From NCBI GenBank assembly GCA_016868895.1, contig VGFK01000004.1, forward strand, positions 86,713-150,712: a DNA stretch of 64,000 nt, written 5' to 3'. This document shows positions 1 through 9,593 of this stretch, in pieces; position 1 is the stretch's first letter; each line of letters begins with the position of its first letter. The translations under genes were made by a program, and so were the position numbers. Source of the DNA: Bacteroidota bacterium (GTDB taxonomy: Bacteria; Bacteroidota; Bacteroidia; Chitinophagales; Chitinophagaceae). The notes under the pieces are model-generated. The model was not told where the DNA came from. It did no database searches and saw only the letters and a program-made list of their open reading frames with translations.

Positions 1-1466
<1,466 letters not shown>

Positions 1467-1748
1467 TTAGACAATAGCAAGAATATCAGACTCCCTCATG
1501 ATCAGGTAGTCATTTCCTTCCACAGATATCTCCGTTCCTGAGTACTTACCGTACAAAACGGTGTCACCTGCCTTTACGGACATCGGCTCATCTTTTTTAC
1601 CGGGACCAGCGGCCACAACGGTTCCTCTTTGGGGTTTCTCTTTTGCGGTGTCTGGGATAATGATGCCTCCTGCGGTTTTCTCTTCGGCAGGAGCGGGTTT
1701 CACGATTACCCGGTCATGCAGGGGGGTAATGGTTAACTTCTTCGCCAT
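1467..1748 (-). CDS. groS: Co-chaperonin GroES (10 kDa)
   Basis: Lid of the GroEL chamber. The 93-residue protein starts [20 protein letters not shown] and carries the mobile loop [14 protein letters not shown] that contacts GroEL. The frame stays open 27 codons further upstream, but homology to the family begins at the ATG at 1748 and the length then matches the usual 90-97 residues. It is first in the operon with groEL. A candidate promoter lies about 140 bases upstream, so the mRNA would have an unusually long leader for this window. No CIRCE-type inverted repeat was seen. Confidence 0.97.
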   Translation of the reverse strand: MAKKLTITPLHDRVIVKPAPAEEKTAGGIIIPDTAKEKPQRGTVVAAGPGKKDEPMSVKAGDTVLYGKYSGTEISVEGNDYLIMRESDILAIV

Positions 1749-1889
1749 AACTTTTGGTTTTAGTAATTTGATAAATGTTAGGATTTCATCCTTACGCCGT
1801 TGAATAGCGAAATCCGTACCATGCCACACCTCTTGAAAATATGTCAGTCGGACGACCTATCTGCGGCCGTAATTGCAGAAAATCGGCAA

Positions 1890-1916
1890 CGAAGATAGGC
1901 GTTCATCATGTCAAAA
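1890..1916 (-). promoter_or_regulatory. Candidate groES-groEL promoter
   Basis: Read on the minus strand, TTTTGAC is followed 12 bases later by TATCTTCG, one mismatch from the Bacteroidota -7 consensus TAnnTTTG with an acceptable -33 element. It would give a leader of roughly 135 bases before groES. Assignment is by pattern only. Confidence 0.4.
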
Positions 1917-1941
1917 TTTCACAGCCTAACAAATAATTGCT

Positions 1942-1968
1942 TTTGACGGTGTCGATCGACTATATTTG
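1942..1968 (+). promoter_or_regulatory. nusB promoter (-33 TTTG, -7 TATATTTG)
   Basis: TTTG at 1942-1945 and a perfect TAnnTTTG element (TATATTTG, 1961-1968) with Bacteroidota-type spacing. It lies 21 bases upstream of the nusB ATG and back-to-back with the candidate groES promoter. Confidence 0.7.
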
Positions 1969-1989
1969 CGCTTTCAAACAGCTCTTTTC

Positions 1990-2919
1990 ATGATCAGCAG
2001 GAGGAATATCAGGGTTAAAGTGATGCAGTGCCTATACGCCGTTGAAACAGGATCGGGTGAGTTCTCCGAAAAAGAAGCAGTTTCCTTGTTAAAGAAATAC
2101 CTGGAGCAGACCGAAAACCTTTTCCTCTTCTGCATTTTTCTCATCACGGAAGTCGCGCAATACGCCGAAACCGACTCCCGGAACAGGGCTGGCAAGCATC
2201 TTCCCTCTGAACAGGACTTGAATGTCAACACAAAAATCTCTGAGAATGAGCTGGTGACCCGCATCACCTCCTCCACCGGATTCATGCAGTCCATCAAGGA
2301 CCGAAAACTGGCGCTGCTGGTGGACAGAGAGTTGGTGAAGAAAATATACCTGGGACTGGCAGCATCGACACTGTATCAGGACTACATCTCAGCTCCGGAA
2401 CGGGACAAAAAATTTGAAAAAGAGATCATTTCCTATCTGTTTACCGATCTGATCATGGCCGATGAAAGCATTACGGATGCCATTGAAGAGCTGTTCATCG
2501 ACTGGGATGATGATGCTGAAATGATCTATCAGATGGTTTTGAATTTCTTATCTAGACCAGAAAGCCTGGACACCAAAGAAATCATTGGAAGAGATAAAAA
2601 CCAGTATGCCACACAACTGCTTAAAACCGCCATCGATAAAAAAGAGTTCACCCTTGACCTCATCAAACCCAAACTCAAGAATTGGGATCCGGATAGAATT
2701 GCCTTGCTGGACATGATCATGATCAGACTCGGCGTATGCGAATTACTGTATTTTGAAACCATTCCGACGAAAGTGACCATCAACGAATACATTGACCTTG
2801 CAAAAAGCTATAGCACCCATCAAAGCGGGCAATTCGTCAACGGTATCCTCGATAGCATCCACAAGGAACTTCAGTTGGAAGGCAAACTCAAGAAGATCGA
2901 CTTTAAAAAACAGGCATAA
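1990..2919 (+). CDS. nusB: Transcription antitermination factor NusB (long form)
   Basis: RNA-binding antitermination factor acting with NusE/S10 on rRNA operons. The 309-residue protein has the NusB helical domain in its last third, with the hallmark IPTKVTINEYIDLAKSY followed by FVNGILD. Enterobacterial NusB is about 140 residues; the additional N-terminal 180 residues beginning MISRRNIRVKVMQCLYAVE are typical of Bacteroidota homologues (family knowledge). An ATG 24 bases earlier falls right behind the -7 element, so the ATG at 1990 is preferred. It diverges from groES. Confidence 0.92.
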   Translation: MISRRNIRVKVMQCLYAVETGSGEFSEKEAVSLLKKYLEQTENLFLFCIFLITEVAQYAETDSRNRAGKHLPSEQDLNVNTKISENELVTRITSSTGFMQSIKDRKLALLVDRELVKKIYLGLAASTLYQDYISAPERDKKFEKEIISYLFTDLIMADESITDAIEELFIDWDDDAEMIYQMVLNFLSRPESLDTKEIIGRDKNQYATQLLKTAIDKKEFTLDLIKPKLKNWDPDRIALLDMIMIRLGVCELLYFETIPTKVTINEYIDLAKSYSTHQSGQFVNGILDSIHKELQLEGKLKKIDFKKQA

Positions 2920-2924
2920 ACCGC

Positions 2925-2932
2925 TAAATTTG
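2925..2932 (+). promoter_or_regulatory. -7 promoter element TAAATTTG
   Basis: Perfect TAnnTTTG, 18 bases before the DUF1573 gene and just after the nusB stop, suggesting the DUF1573-yajC pair has its own promoter besides readthrough from nusB. Confidence 0.55.
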
Positions 2933-2950
2933 ATTGTCAAATCGTCAAGC

Positions 2951-3415
2951 ATGAAAACTCCTGCTATCATTTTTTCGGTTTTTCTCCTGGCAGCAGTGGC
3001 TGTTATTGGATGGAACAAAAAAGATTCGTTTTTGCCATCCCAAAAAAAAGTCCAGTCACCCGCAGTAACAGAAACCCCAACGGGCCCATTGACGGATATC
3101 CTCTTTTTGGATAGCATTCAGCACATGGGCAGTGTAAAAGAAGGCGAATTCGTCAATGTAGCGTTTCGATTTAAAAACACCGGCGATGAATTGCTCATCA
3201 TCAAAAATGTATCTGCCTCCTGTGGCTGCACCATACCAGAAAAACCGGAAGAACCAATTGCTCCCGGAGAAATGGGGGTCATTAAAGCTACATTTGATAG
3301 CCGAGGCAGAGCCGGAATCAACCAAAAAGCCATCATGCTGCAAGCCAACACCAAGCAGGCTGTCTATACCTTGAACTTTGACGTAGAGGTTCGGGGCGAA
3401 TACCTCTATCCATAA
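2951..3415 (+). CDS. DUF1573 domain protein, membrane-anchored or secreted
   Basis: A 154-residue protein starting MKTPAIIFSVFLLAAVAVIG, a single N-terminal hydrophobic segment (residues 4-20) acting as anchor or signal. The rest is the Ig-like DUF1573 domain: GSVKEGEFVNVAFRFKNTGD, then the characteristic SCGCT near residue 93 and a C-terminal beta strand region. The molecular function of DUF1573 is not established; it is very common in Bacteroidota envelopes. The start was placed at the ATG just before the hydrophobic segment because the longer reading frame overlaps nusB. It is followed 19 bases later by yajC. Confidence 0.85.
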   Translation: MKTPAIIFSVFLLAAVAVIGWNKKDSFLPSQKKVQSPAVTETPTGPLTDILFLDSIQHMGSVKEGEFVNVAFRFKNTGDELLIIKNVSASCGCTIPEKPEEPIAPGEMGVIKATFDSRGRAGINQKAIMLQANTKQAVYTLNFDVEVRGEYLYP

Positions 3416-3434
3416 ACACAACAATTCACATAAC

Positions 3435-3758
3435 ATGACAACAGGTTTATTTTTACAGGCACAGCCCAATGCGGGTATGATGCAGCTGATCCTTCTGGGA
3501 GGCATGGTGCTGGTTTTTTACTTCTTCATGATTCGCCCACAGCAACAAAAAGCAAAAAAAGCAAAGAAGTTTCAGGAAGAGTTGCAGAAAGGCGATAAGA
3601 TTGTTACCATCGCAGGTATACACGGTATCGTTCATAAAATGAACGACGACAATACCCTTCAAATTGAAGTGAGCCCTGGTTCGTTTATGAAAATTGAAAA
3701 GTCGGCCATCTCCATGGAATGGAGCGAGCAACTTTCAAAAGCAACTCCCGCGAAATAA
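3435..3758 (+). CDS. yajC: Preprotein translocase subunit YajC
   Basis: Accessory inner-membrane component of the Sec-SecDF translocon. It is 107 residues long, close to the usual size, with one membrane segment around residues 16-35 followed directly by the family signature FFMIRPQQQKAKK and then the small soluble domain (GDKIVTIAGIHGIV). It follows the DUF1573 gene at short distance and is closed by a strong terminator. Confidence 0.95.
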   Translation: MTTGLFLQAQPNAGMMQLILLGGMVLVFYFFMIRPQQQKAKKAKKFQEELQKGDKIVTIAGIHGIVHKMNDDNTLQIEVSPGSFMKIEKSAISMEWSEQLSKATPAK

Positions 3759-3761
3759 ATG

Positions 3762-3792
3762 AAAAGCCCGGTGCACCAACCGGGCTTTTTTA
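3762..3792 (+). terminator. Rho-independent terminator after yajC
   Basis: An 11-bp stem, AAAAGCCCGGT (3762-3772) with ACCGGGCTTTT (3779-3789), 6-base loop and a T run. The coaE promoter-like element begins only 2 bases after it. Confidence 0.9.
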
Positions 3793-3793
3793 T

Positions 3794-3801
3794 TAATTTT
3801 C
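3794..3801 (+). promoter_or_regulatory. Near-match -7 element before coaE
   Basis: TAATTTTC, one mismatch from TAnnTTTG, lies 4 bases before the coaE ATG. If used, the transcript would start at or within a few bases of the start codon. Confidence 0.35.
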
Positions 3802-3805
3802 AAGC

Positions 3806-4399
3806 ATGCTCAAAGTAGGATTAACCGGAGGCATTGGTTCTGGAAAATCAACAGTTGCCAGGATATTTACCCTGCTGGGAATTCCTGTCTACCAAGCTGA
3901 TGCTGCCGCCAAACGACTGATGAACACTCACCCGGTCATCATTCAGGAAATCAAATCAATCTTTTCTACACAAGCCTATACAAACGATCAACTGGATACG
4001 ACGTATCTTTCTGAACAGGCGTTTCAGCATCCGGAAAAACTAAGCCGACTCAATGCGCTGGTTCATCCCTACACCATCAACGATGCAAAAACCTGGATGC
4101 AGCAACAATCCTCTCCTTATGCCATCAAAGAAGCAGCACTAATTTTTGAGAGCGGAAGCCAGGGTGAATTCGATTGCATCATTGGGGTCAGCGCACCTCA
4201 ACCCTTGCGCGTTAAGCGTGCAATGAAGCGGGACAACAAACAACGAGAAGATGTTTTGTCCCGCATGGAACATCAGCTGGATGAATCCATCAAAATGAAA
4301 TTGTGTGATTTCATCGTGATCAATGACGAACAGCACCTGATCATTCCACAGGTCCTGGATCTGCACCAGCAACTGCTTTCTTTATCTACAGCACATTAA
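3806..4399 (+). CDS. coaE: Dephospho-CoA kinase
   Basis: Catalyses the last step of coenzyme A synthesis, phosphorylating the ribose 3'-OH of dephospho-CoA. The 197-residue protein opens MLKVGLTGGIGSGKSTVAR, so the P-loop (residues 8-16) immediately follows the first strand and fixes the start. Later elements VYQADAAAK and LVHPYT fit the family. Its TAA stop overlaps the stop of the convergent metalloprotease gene within TTAA at 4396-4399. Confidence 0.95.
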   Translation: MLKVGLTGGIGSGKSTVARIFTLLGIPVYQADAAAKRLMNTHPVIIQEIKSIFSTQAYTNDQLDTTYLSEQAFQHPEKLSRLNALVHPYTINDAKTWMQQQSSPYAIKEAALIFESGSQGEFDCIIGVSAPQPLRVKRAMKRDNKQREDVLSRMEHQLDESIKMKLCDFIVINDEQHLIIPQVLDLHQQLLSLSTAH

Positions 4400-6816
4400 A
4401 GATCCTCTTCGCAGCCGATGGGAGCACCGGGAGGCGGAACAGCATGCAGCGTGGGCTTTGCTTTGTCTGGCGACTTATACCGTTCCAGTGCCATATCCAA
4501 ATGCGCTTTATATAAAGGGTCAATTGCATTTTTGCGTGCATCTTCCAAGAATGTTTTCAATGCATTCAAGGTCGATACTACTTTGGCCCGAGCAGGATAG
4601 GATAACTTATCGTCAACACTGGAAGCCAGCAAATACGTCAGCACCAGCTGTTCATTCTGCAACTGAATAGCCAACTCCATTCCAGTTCTCCGAGCAGTTG
4701 CAAACGAAGCAGAAATCAACGCAGTGGCCATTTCATCGTATCCATATGAGCCATTCAGTCCATGCTGCACCAATCGGTTGATGCGTTCCGGATAAAAGAG
4801 AAACGATAAGGGCATGTCGGCTGCGGCTTCTGCCGGGGATAGCTGATCAAATGAGAGTCCCGTTTTTTTCTTAAACAGCTCCCGGTTGAATTCATATCCA
4901 GCCGGTCGAGGAGGAATCAACGCTGCTATGCGAGAAGGAAGCTTCAAAAAGGAAGGATCCATGCAATTCAAAATGGCTTGCATGGCTTTTTGCTGTACTT
5001 CATTGGATAAGGGTTCTGTCACCACTTGCCCGTCTCCTTTTAACGCATACGAATAATTCATTCCGCCCACCAACTTGGTTACCGCTTCTATTTGATAGCG
5101 ATGATGGAAATATACAGGAACCAAGACATCCTCCAGCATCGCCATGGGTGTTCCTGCAGGTATGGTATTGATCCCAAAAGCATCGAGGGCTTTTGCTCTG
5201 ACCTTCATCATGCGTTCCAGTTCGGCAACCGGCTCTTCACCATTGTCCCACAAATGTGCATCCGGATGCAATCCCCCGGGAGCGCGGGCATCGCGGTCGC
5301 TTATGAATTGTAAGCCCCGAGCCGAGGCATTGGATAAAATAGCGTTGAGCTCAGCTTCCTCATTTTTACTTGACCGAAGGTCTGCATAGCCCCAGGTGAT
5401 GGCGACTTTATCCCATTCTCCAATTTTGTTGTCGTAAGCATTTTCAAGATCGATTTCCCCTTTTTTATTCAACTGAATCCGTGGATGGGGGTAATCCATT
5501 ACACTGGAAAGGTTGACAGAACTCGAAGCATAATTGTGCATGAGTCCCAATGTATGTCCCACTTCATGAGCGGACAACTGCTCTAAACGAGCAATGGACA
5601 TCTTCAGCATGGGGTCTTCTCTCATCGCTTTATCATCATAGGGCGAAAGCAATCCCTTTGCAATCATGTAATCTTGTCGCACCCGAAGCGAACCCAGTGA
5701 AACCTGTCCCTTGATGATCTCTCCCGTTCTGGGGTCCACTACACTTGCGCCATAACTCCATCCGCGGGTAGAACGGTGCACCCAATTGATCATGTTGTAC
5801 CGTATGTCCATTGGATCACAGCTATCCGGCAATACTTTCACAATGAACGCATTTGTATAACCAGCCGCTTCAAATGCCTGGTTCCACCAGGATGCTCCTT
5901 TCAGCAAGGCGCTGCGAATCGGCTCTGGTGTTCCATTGTCCAAATAATAAACGATAGGCTTAACCGGTTCGCTTACTTTGGCCGATGGATCTTTTTTCTC
6001 CAAGCGGTGGCGGTTGATCACGTACTGATCGATCGGTGATGAAACAGGAGAAGAATAATTGAAAAAAGAAGTCGCATTGAAACTGGATCGGGGATCAAAT
6101 TTTCGTGGGCGGTAGTTCCCATCCGGCAATTGGACAAACGAGTGATGCATCCGCAGTGTAATGGCTTCTGTTGAAGGCGTTACATCGGCCACGAAATTCC
6201 CAGCCATACCGTCGGCATTGACCAGTGTAATGGTTGCTTCCAGTTCGGTATTGAGCGGAAAGTTTTTACAGGCCGAAAGATAAAGCGCAGATCGGTTTCG
6301 ATCCAGTGCATAATTGCCTTGCTGCATCCGGCGGATACGGTTGGCTGCCTGCATCGCATCCCGTGTTAAAAATTCAGTGGCGTCTACCAACAGTACAGAT
6401 CCCGTTTGGGCTTCCAATGCAAATCCCCACAACGTGGATTGGGCAAACGATTGTTCAACTGCAGCTCGTTCCCGATCGGATGATGAAACAGCTCGGTATC
6501 CGTAATTGGGCTCGGTCATAAGTACTTTTCGTCCCACCCGGTTGAACCGCACGATGCGACCTCCTCCGAGCAATCCCCTATCCAACCCAATATCGTTGGA
6601 TCCCAGTCCTGCGGGAAGCGACATTACGTAGAGCAGTTCTTGATCGACTTTATTGATTTCTAAAAAAAGCTTTCCATTGGCATCGTCTACATAAAACGGC
6701 AAGTACCCTTCTACCCGCTTCATGCCTTTGGTTTTTTCTTCAATAGACGGAAGCGACTGAGCCGAGAGCAGCAGTGGCAAGGAAAATAAAAAAGTTGCAA
6801 TAATTGTTTTCATCAT
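4396..6816 (-). CDS. Secreted zinc-dependent metalloprotease (DUF5117/DUF4953 type)
   Basis: An 806-residue exported protein with signal peptide MMKTIIATFLFSLPLLLSAQ and the metzincin-type zinc site HEVGHTLGLMHNY near residue 420, followed by a possible Met-turn region SSVMDYPHP. The large N-terminal region and the C-terminal helical part match the Bacteroidota family annotated as zinc-dependent metalloprotease with DUF5117/DUF4953. Substrate unknown. It starts 3 bases after the stop of the upstream amidohydrolase gene, so the two are almost certainly cotranscribed; both products carry signal peptides and may act on the same peptide-derived substrates (inference). Confidence 0.88.
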   Translation of the reverse strand: MMKTIIATFLFSLPLLLSAQSLPSIEEKTKGMKRVEGYLPFYVDDANGKLFLEINKVDQELLYVMSLPAGLGSNDIGLDRGLLGGGRIVRFNRVGRKVLMTEPNYGYRAVSSSDRERAAVEQSFAQSTLWGFALEAQTGSVLLVDATEFLTRDAMQAANRIRRMQQGNYALDRNRSALYLSACKNFPLNTELEATITLVNADGMAGNFVADVTPSTEAITLRMHHSFVQLPDGNYRPRKFDPRSSFNATSFFNYSSPVSSPIDQYVINRHRLEKKDPSAKVSEPVKPIVYYLDNGTPEPIRSALLKGASWWNQAFEAAGYTNAFIVKVLPDSCDPMDIRYNMINWVHRSTRGWSYGASVVDPRTGEIIKGQVSLGSLRVRQDYMIAKGLLSPYDDKAMREDPMLKMSIARLEQLSAHEVGHTLGLMHNYASSSVNLSSVMDYPHPRIQLNKKGEIDLENAYDNKIGEWDKVAITWGYADLRSSKNEEAELNAILSNASARGLQFISDRDARAPGGLHPDAHLWDNGEEPVAELERMMKVRAKALDAFGINTIPAGTPMAMLEDVLVPVYFHHRYQIEAVTKLVGGMNYSYALKGDGQVVTEPLSNEVQQKAMQAILNCMDPSFLKLPSRIAALIPPRPAGYEFNRELFKKKTGLSFDQLSPAEAAADMPLSFLFYPERINRLVQHGLNGSYGYDEMATALISASFATARRTGMELAIQLQNEQLVLTYLLASSVDDKLSYPARAKVVSTLNALKTFLEDARKNAIDPLYKAHLDMALERYKSPDKAKPTLHAVPPPGAPIGCEEDL

Positions 6817-6819
6817 CGA

Positions 6820-8400
6820 CTAATTGAGTCCGGGTTGTTTAATTGAAGAGCCACTGCTGCGTTTTGCGTCATCAACCATCGCCTTTACATCCGATAGCAG
6901 TTTTTTTGCATCATAAACAACACCGTCTTTGATCGTGTATTTAACGCCTCCTTTTCGGGTGATCTCGTTTTTCTCATTCAAATACACTGCACCCGTTCCA
7001 TACAAGTACTGGAAATTTTCCAGCGGATTAGCATCGATCACGACCAGATCTGCCAACTTACCAACTTCAATGGAACCCAAATCTTTCTCTGCACCCAATG
7101 CCTGTGCGCCATAGAGAGAAGACGAGCGAATCACTTCAAGAGGATGAAACCCGGCTTCGCGCAGCAGTTCCAATTCACGGATGTATCCAAATCCATAGGT
7201 TTGATAAATGAATCCGTTGTCCGAACCCGTGGTCACTCTACCGCCTCTGTTTTTATATTCATTGACAAACGACATCCAAATCCTGTAGTTTTCTTTCCAC
7301 TGCACTTCTTGTTCCGTACCCCAGTTGAACCAATAGGACCCGTGTGATTCACGATTGGGTTCATAAAATTTCCAGAGTGAAGGAAGCGTATAGGTATCAT
7401 GCCATTCGAGTCGACGTGTTTTATGCAAATCCCGGTTGGCTTCATAAATATTGAATGTGGGATCAAGGGTGAAGTCAAGCGACAATAACTTTTGCATCAC
7501 TTCGTTCCACCTTGCCGATCCTGGCTGTGCAGCTTGTTTCCAGAGTTTTCCGGCTTCTTCAAATCGGTGCTGTTCATTGGAATAATTGTAGTTCAGTGGA
7601 TAGTCTTGTAGGGTCGACTTTTCCAGCAGGGCTTCAGGAAGCCCATACCAATGTTCCATCGAAGTGAGTCCCGCCTCTGCTGAATTCACCACGTTCCAGC
7701 GGGCAACATCCATCTGTGCGTGGTGCATGCAGGATCGCAGTCCAAGTCGCTTGTTCTCCCTCAGCGCCGCATCCATAATAGCAGGTGCTGCTCCAAAAAA
7801 CTTGATGCCATCGGCCCCTTTTGCTGCATTTTCCTTGACCCATTCCACAGCCTGAGCGGGAGTGGCGATCGCACCTCTTGCACCCTGACCAAAAGCCGTA
7901 TAGGCGTAAATACGAGGAGCCGTAATCGCATTGCTCAGGCTTTTTTGTTTTTGATCCAGCACCCAATCCAGTCCATTGCCGCACGATGGATCCCGAATGG
8001 TAGTGATGCCATGGGCCATCCACAGTTTAAAAACATATTCGGCAGGGGTGCCTTGTGATGTTCCCCCGATATGGCCATGCATGTCGATAAAACCAGGCAG
8101 GATGTACATTCCGGAGCAATCAATTTCTTTTCCTCCTTCTTTCAGCTTGGGTCGTGCGCCATCCCGGATGGGCAGTCCCGGGTAGCCCACGTTGCGGATC
8201 GCTACAATTCTATTTTGCTCGACAACGATGTCTACCGGTCCCACAGAAGGCGCGCCGGTGCTGTTGATCAGCGTGGCTCCGCGGAGAATGAGCTGCGGCC
8301 AAGGGCCATCCCCTTCCGCCCTGTTGGGAGCCTTTTTGATTTGGGCGGTACTGACAATCGAACAAAAAATGAGCAAAAACAGAAATTGAAACTTTTTCAT
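6820..8400 (-). CDS. Secreted metal-dependent amidohydrolase
   Basis: A 526-residue member of the amidohydrolase superfamily (imidazolonepropionase/prolidase-like group). The signal peptide is MKKFQFLFLLIFCSIVSTAQ. Metal-site motifs are in order: DMHGHIG (HxH), GIKFFG (probable carboxylated Lys), CMHHAQMD, MEHWYG and TTGSDNG with the catalytic Asp; the C-terminal barrel end is SIEVGKLADLVVID. Family members cleave cyclic amides or dipeptides; the substrate cannot be read from sequence. It is the first gene of a two-gene operon with the metalloprotease. Confidence 0.88.
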   Translation of the reverse strand: MKKFQFLFLLIFCSIVSTAQIKKAPNRAEGDGPWPQLILRGATLINSTGAPSVGPVDIVVEQNRIVAIRNVGYPGLPIRDGARPKLKEGGKEIDCSGMYILPGFIDMHGHIGGTSQGTPAEYVFKLWMAHGITTIRDPSCGNGLDWVLDQKQKSLSNAITAPRIYAYTAFGQGARGAIATPAQAVEWVKENAAKGADGIKFFGAAPAIMDAALRENKRLGLRSCMHHAQMDVARWNVVNSAEAGLTSMEHWYGLPEALLEKSTLQDYPLNYNYSNEQHRFEEAGKLWKQAAQPGSARWNEVMQKLLSLDFTLDPTFNIYEANRDLHKTRRLEWHDTYTLPSLWKFYEPNRESHGSYWFNWGTEQEVQWKENYRIWMSFVNEYKNRGGRVTTGSDNGFIYQTYGFGYIRELELLREAGFHPLEVIRSSSLYGAQALGAEKDLGSIEVGKLADLVVIDANPLENFQYLYGTGAVYLNEKNEITRKGGVKYTIKDGVVYDAKKLLSDVKAMVDDAKRSSGSSIKQPGLN

Positions 8401-8456
8401 TCCGAAACGGTTTATCCGGACAAATTACAAAATTGTTCGTTTTCTTTGTTGATCAC

Positions 8457-8930
8457 ATGAAGCTTGAATTTTGGAGCATAGGAAAACAACATGATTCTTA
8501 CCTAAAAGAAGCCATCGAAGAATATACCTCCCGCATCAAACGATACTGTCCCGTGAAATGGGAAATTATTCCAGCACCAAAGCATGCGGGACTGCTCAGC
8601 GAAATGGACCTGAAACGAACCGAAGGGAAAATGATCCTGGAGTGGCTGGATAAAGAGACAGTTCTGGTGGTATTAGATGAGCATGGTCGACAGATGGATT
8701 CCGAGGGACTTGCAGCCTGGTTCACCAAAATGGGGAACCATGCCTCAAAGCGCATCGTGTTCCTGATCGGTGGCGCATTTGGAATCGATAAACCGGTGCT
8801 GGAAAGAGCCGATCTTACCTGGTCACTTTCCAAACTTACGTTTCCCCATCAGTTGGTTCGACTTCTTCTGGCTGAACAAGTATATCGTGCCTTTACCATT
8901 ACCCGAAATGAAAAATACCATCATCGATAA
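8457..8930 (+). CDS. rlmH: 23S rRNA (pseudouridine1915-N3)-methyltransferase RlmH
   Basis: SPOUT-class enzyme methylating pseudouridine 1915 in helix 69 of 23S rRNA. The protein is 157 residues, the standard length, starting MKLEFWSIGKQHDSYLKEAI. The SAM-binding knot FLIGGAFG and the C-terminal signature SLSKLTFPHQLVRLLLAEQVYRAF-type segment are both seen. The frame stays open 8 codons upstream but the family starts here. The rhomboid gene follows after 3 bases. Confidence 0.96.
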   Translation: MKLEFWSIGKQHDSYLKEAIEEYTSRIKRYCPVKWEIIPAPKHAGLLSEMDLKRTEGKMILEWLDKETVLVVLDEHGRQMDSEGLAAWFTKMGNHASKRIVFLIGGAFGIDKPVLERADLTWSLSKLTFPHQLVRLLLAEQVYRAFTITRNEKYHHR

Positions 8931-8933
8931 ATT

Positions 8934-9560
8934 ATGGGCATCACCACCTTGATTATTTTCATCACCACCGCAGTTTCACTGCTCGCGTTCAGTCGACCCA
9001 AAACAACCGACGATCTAGTATTCTGGCCCTACACCATCAAACGCGAAGGTCAACTCTATCGCTTCATCACCCATGGTGTTTTGCATGCGGATAGTCTACA
9101 CCTCATCTTCAACATGGTTTCTTTTTATTCCTTTGGATCCGCCTTGGAAGAATACCTCTATTTATCCCTCTTTGGAGAAGCATCGAGGGCCCTGTTTTCA
9201 ATGCTTTATGCAACCGGAATAATTGTGGCAGTGATCCCGGATTATCTGAAGTACCGCGACACTATCAATTATCGCTCGCTGGGTGCATCCGGGGCTGTTT
9301 CTGCAGTAGTGTTTGCTGCCATCACCATTGAACCCAACATGCCCATCCTTTTCTTTTTCATACCCTTCAAAATTCCGGGTTGGATTTTTGGTCTTTGTTT
9401 TCTGGTCCTATCGGCCTCTTTAGCCAGAAAAGATGGCGGAAACATTGGCCACAATGCTCACTTCTGGGGAAGTGTTTATGGTATCCTTTTCACCTACCTG
9501 ATGGCCAGAATTTTTGCAGGAGTAGATCTGCTCGAAAATTTTATTCGGAGTGTACTGTAA
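8934..9560 (+). CDS. Rhomboid family intramembrane serine protease
   Basis: A 208-residue multi-pass membrane protein. The rhomboid core is clear: HADSLHLIFNM with His51, His56 and Asn60 in the second core helix, the nucleophile motif GASG with Ser119, and the second catalytic residue His176 in HNAHFWGS. The order and spacing are those of an active minimal rhomboid without extra domains. It lies 3 bases after rlmH and is convergent with tilS 33 bases away. Substrate unknown. Confidence 0.93.
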   Translation: MGITTLIIFITTAVSLLAFSRPKTTDDLVFWPYTIKREGQLYRFITHGVLHADSLHLIFNMVSFYSFGSALEEYLYLSLFGEASRALFSMLYATGIIVAVIPDYLKYRDTINYRSLGASGAVSAVVFAAITIEPNMPILFFFIPFKIPGWIFGLCFLVLSASLARKDGGNIGHNAHFWGSVYGILFTYLMARIFAGVDLLENFIRSVL

Positions 9561-9593
9561 ATGAAATGCGAAGCGCAGATCGTGTGGTTGCAT

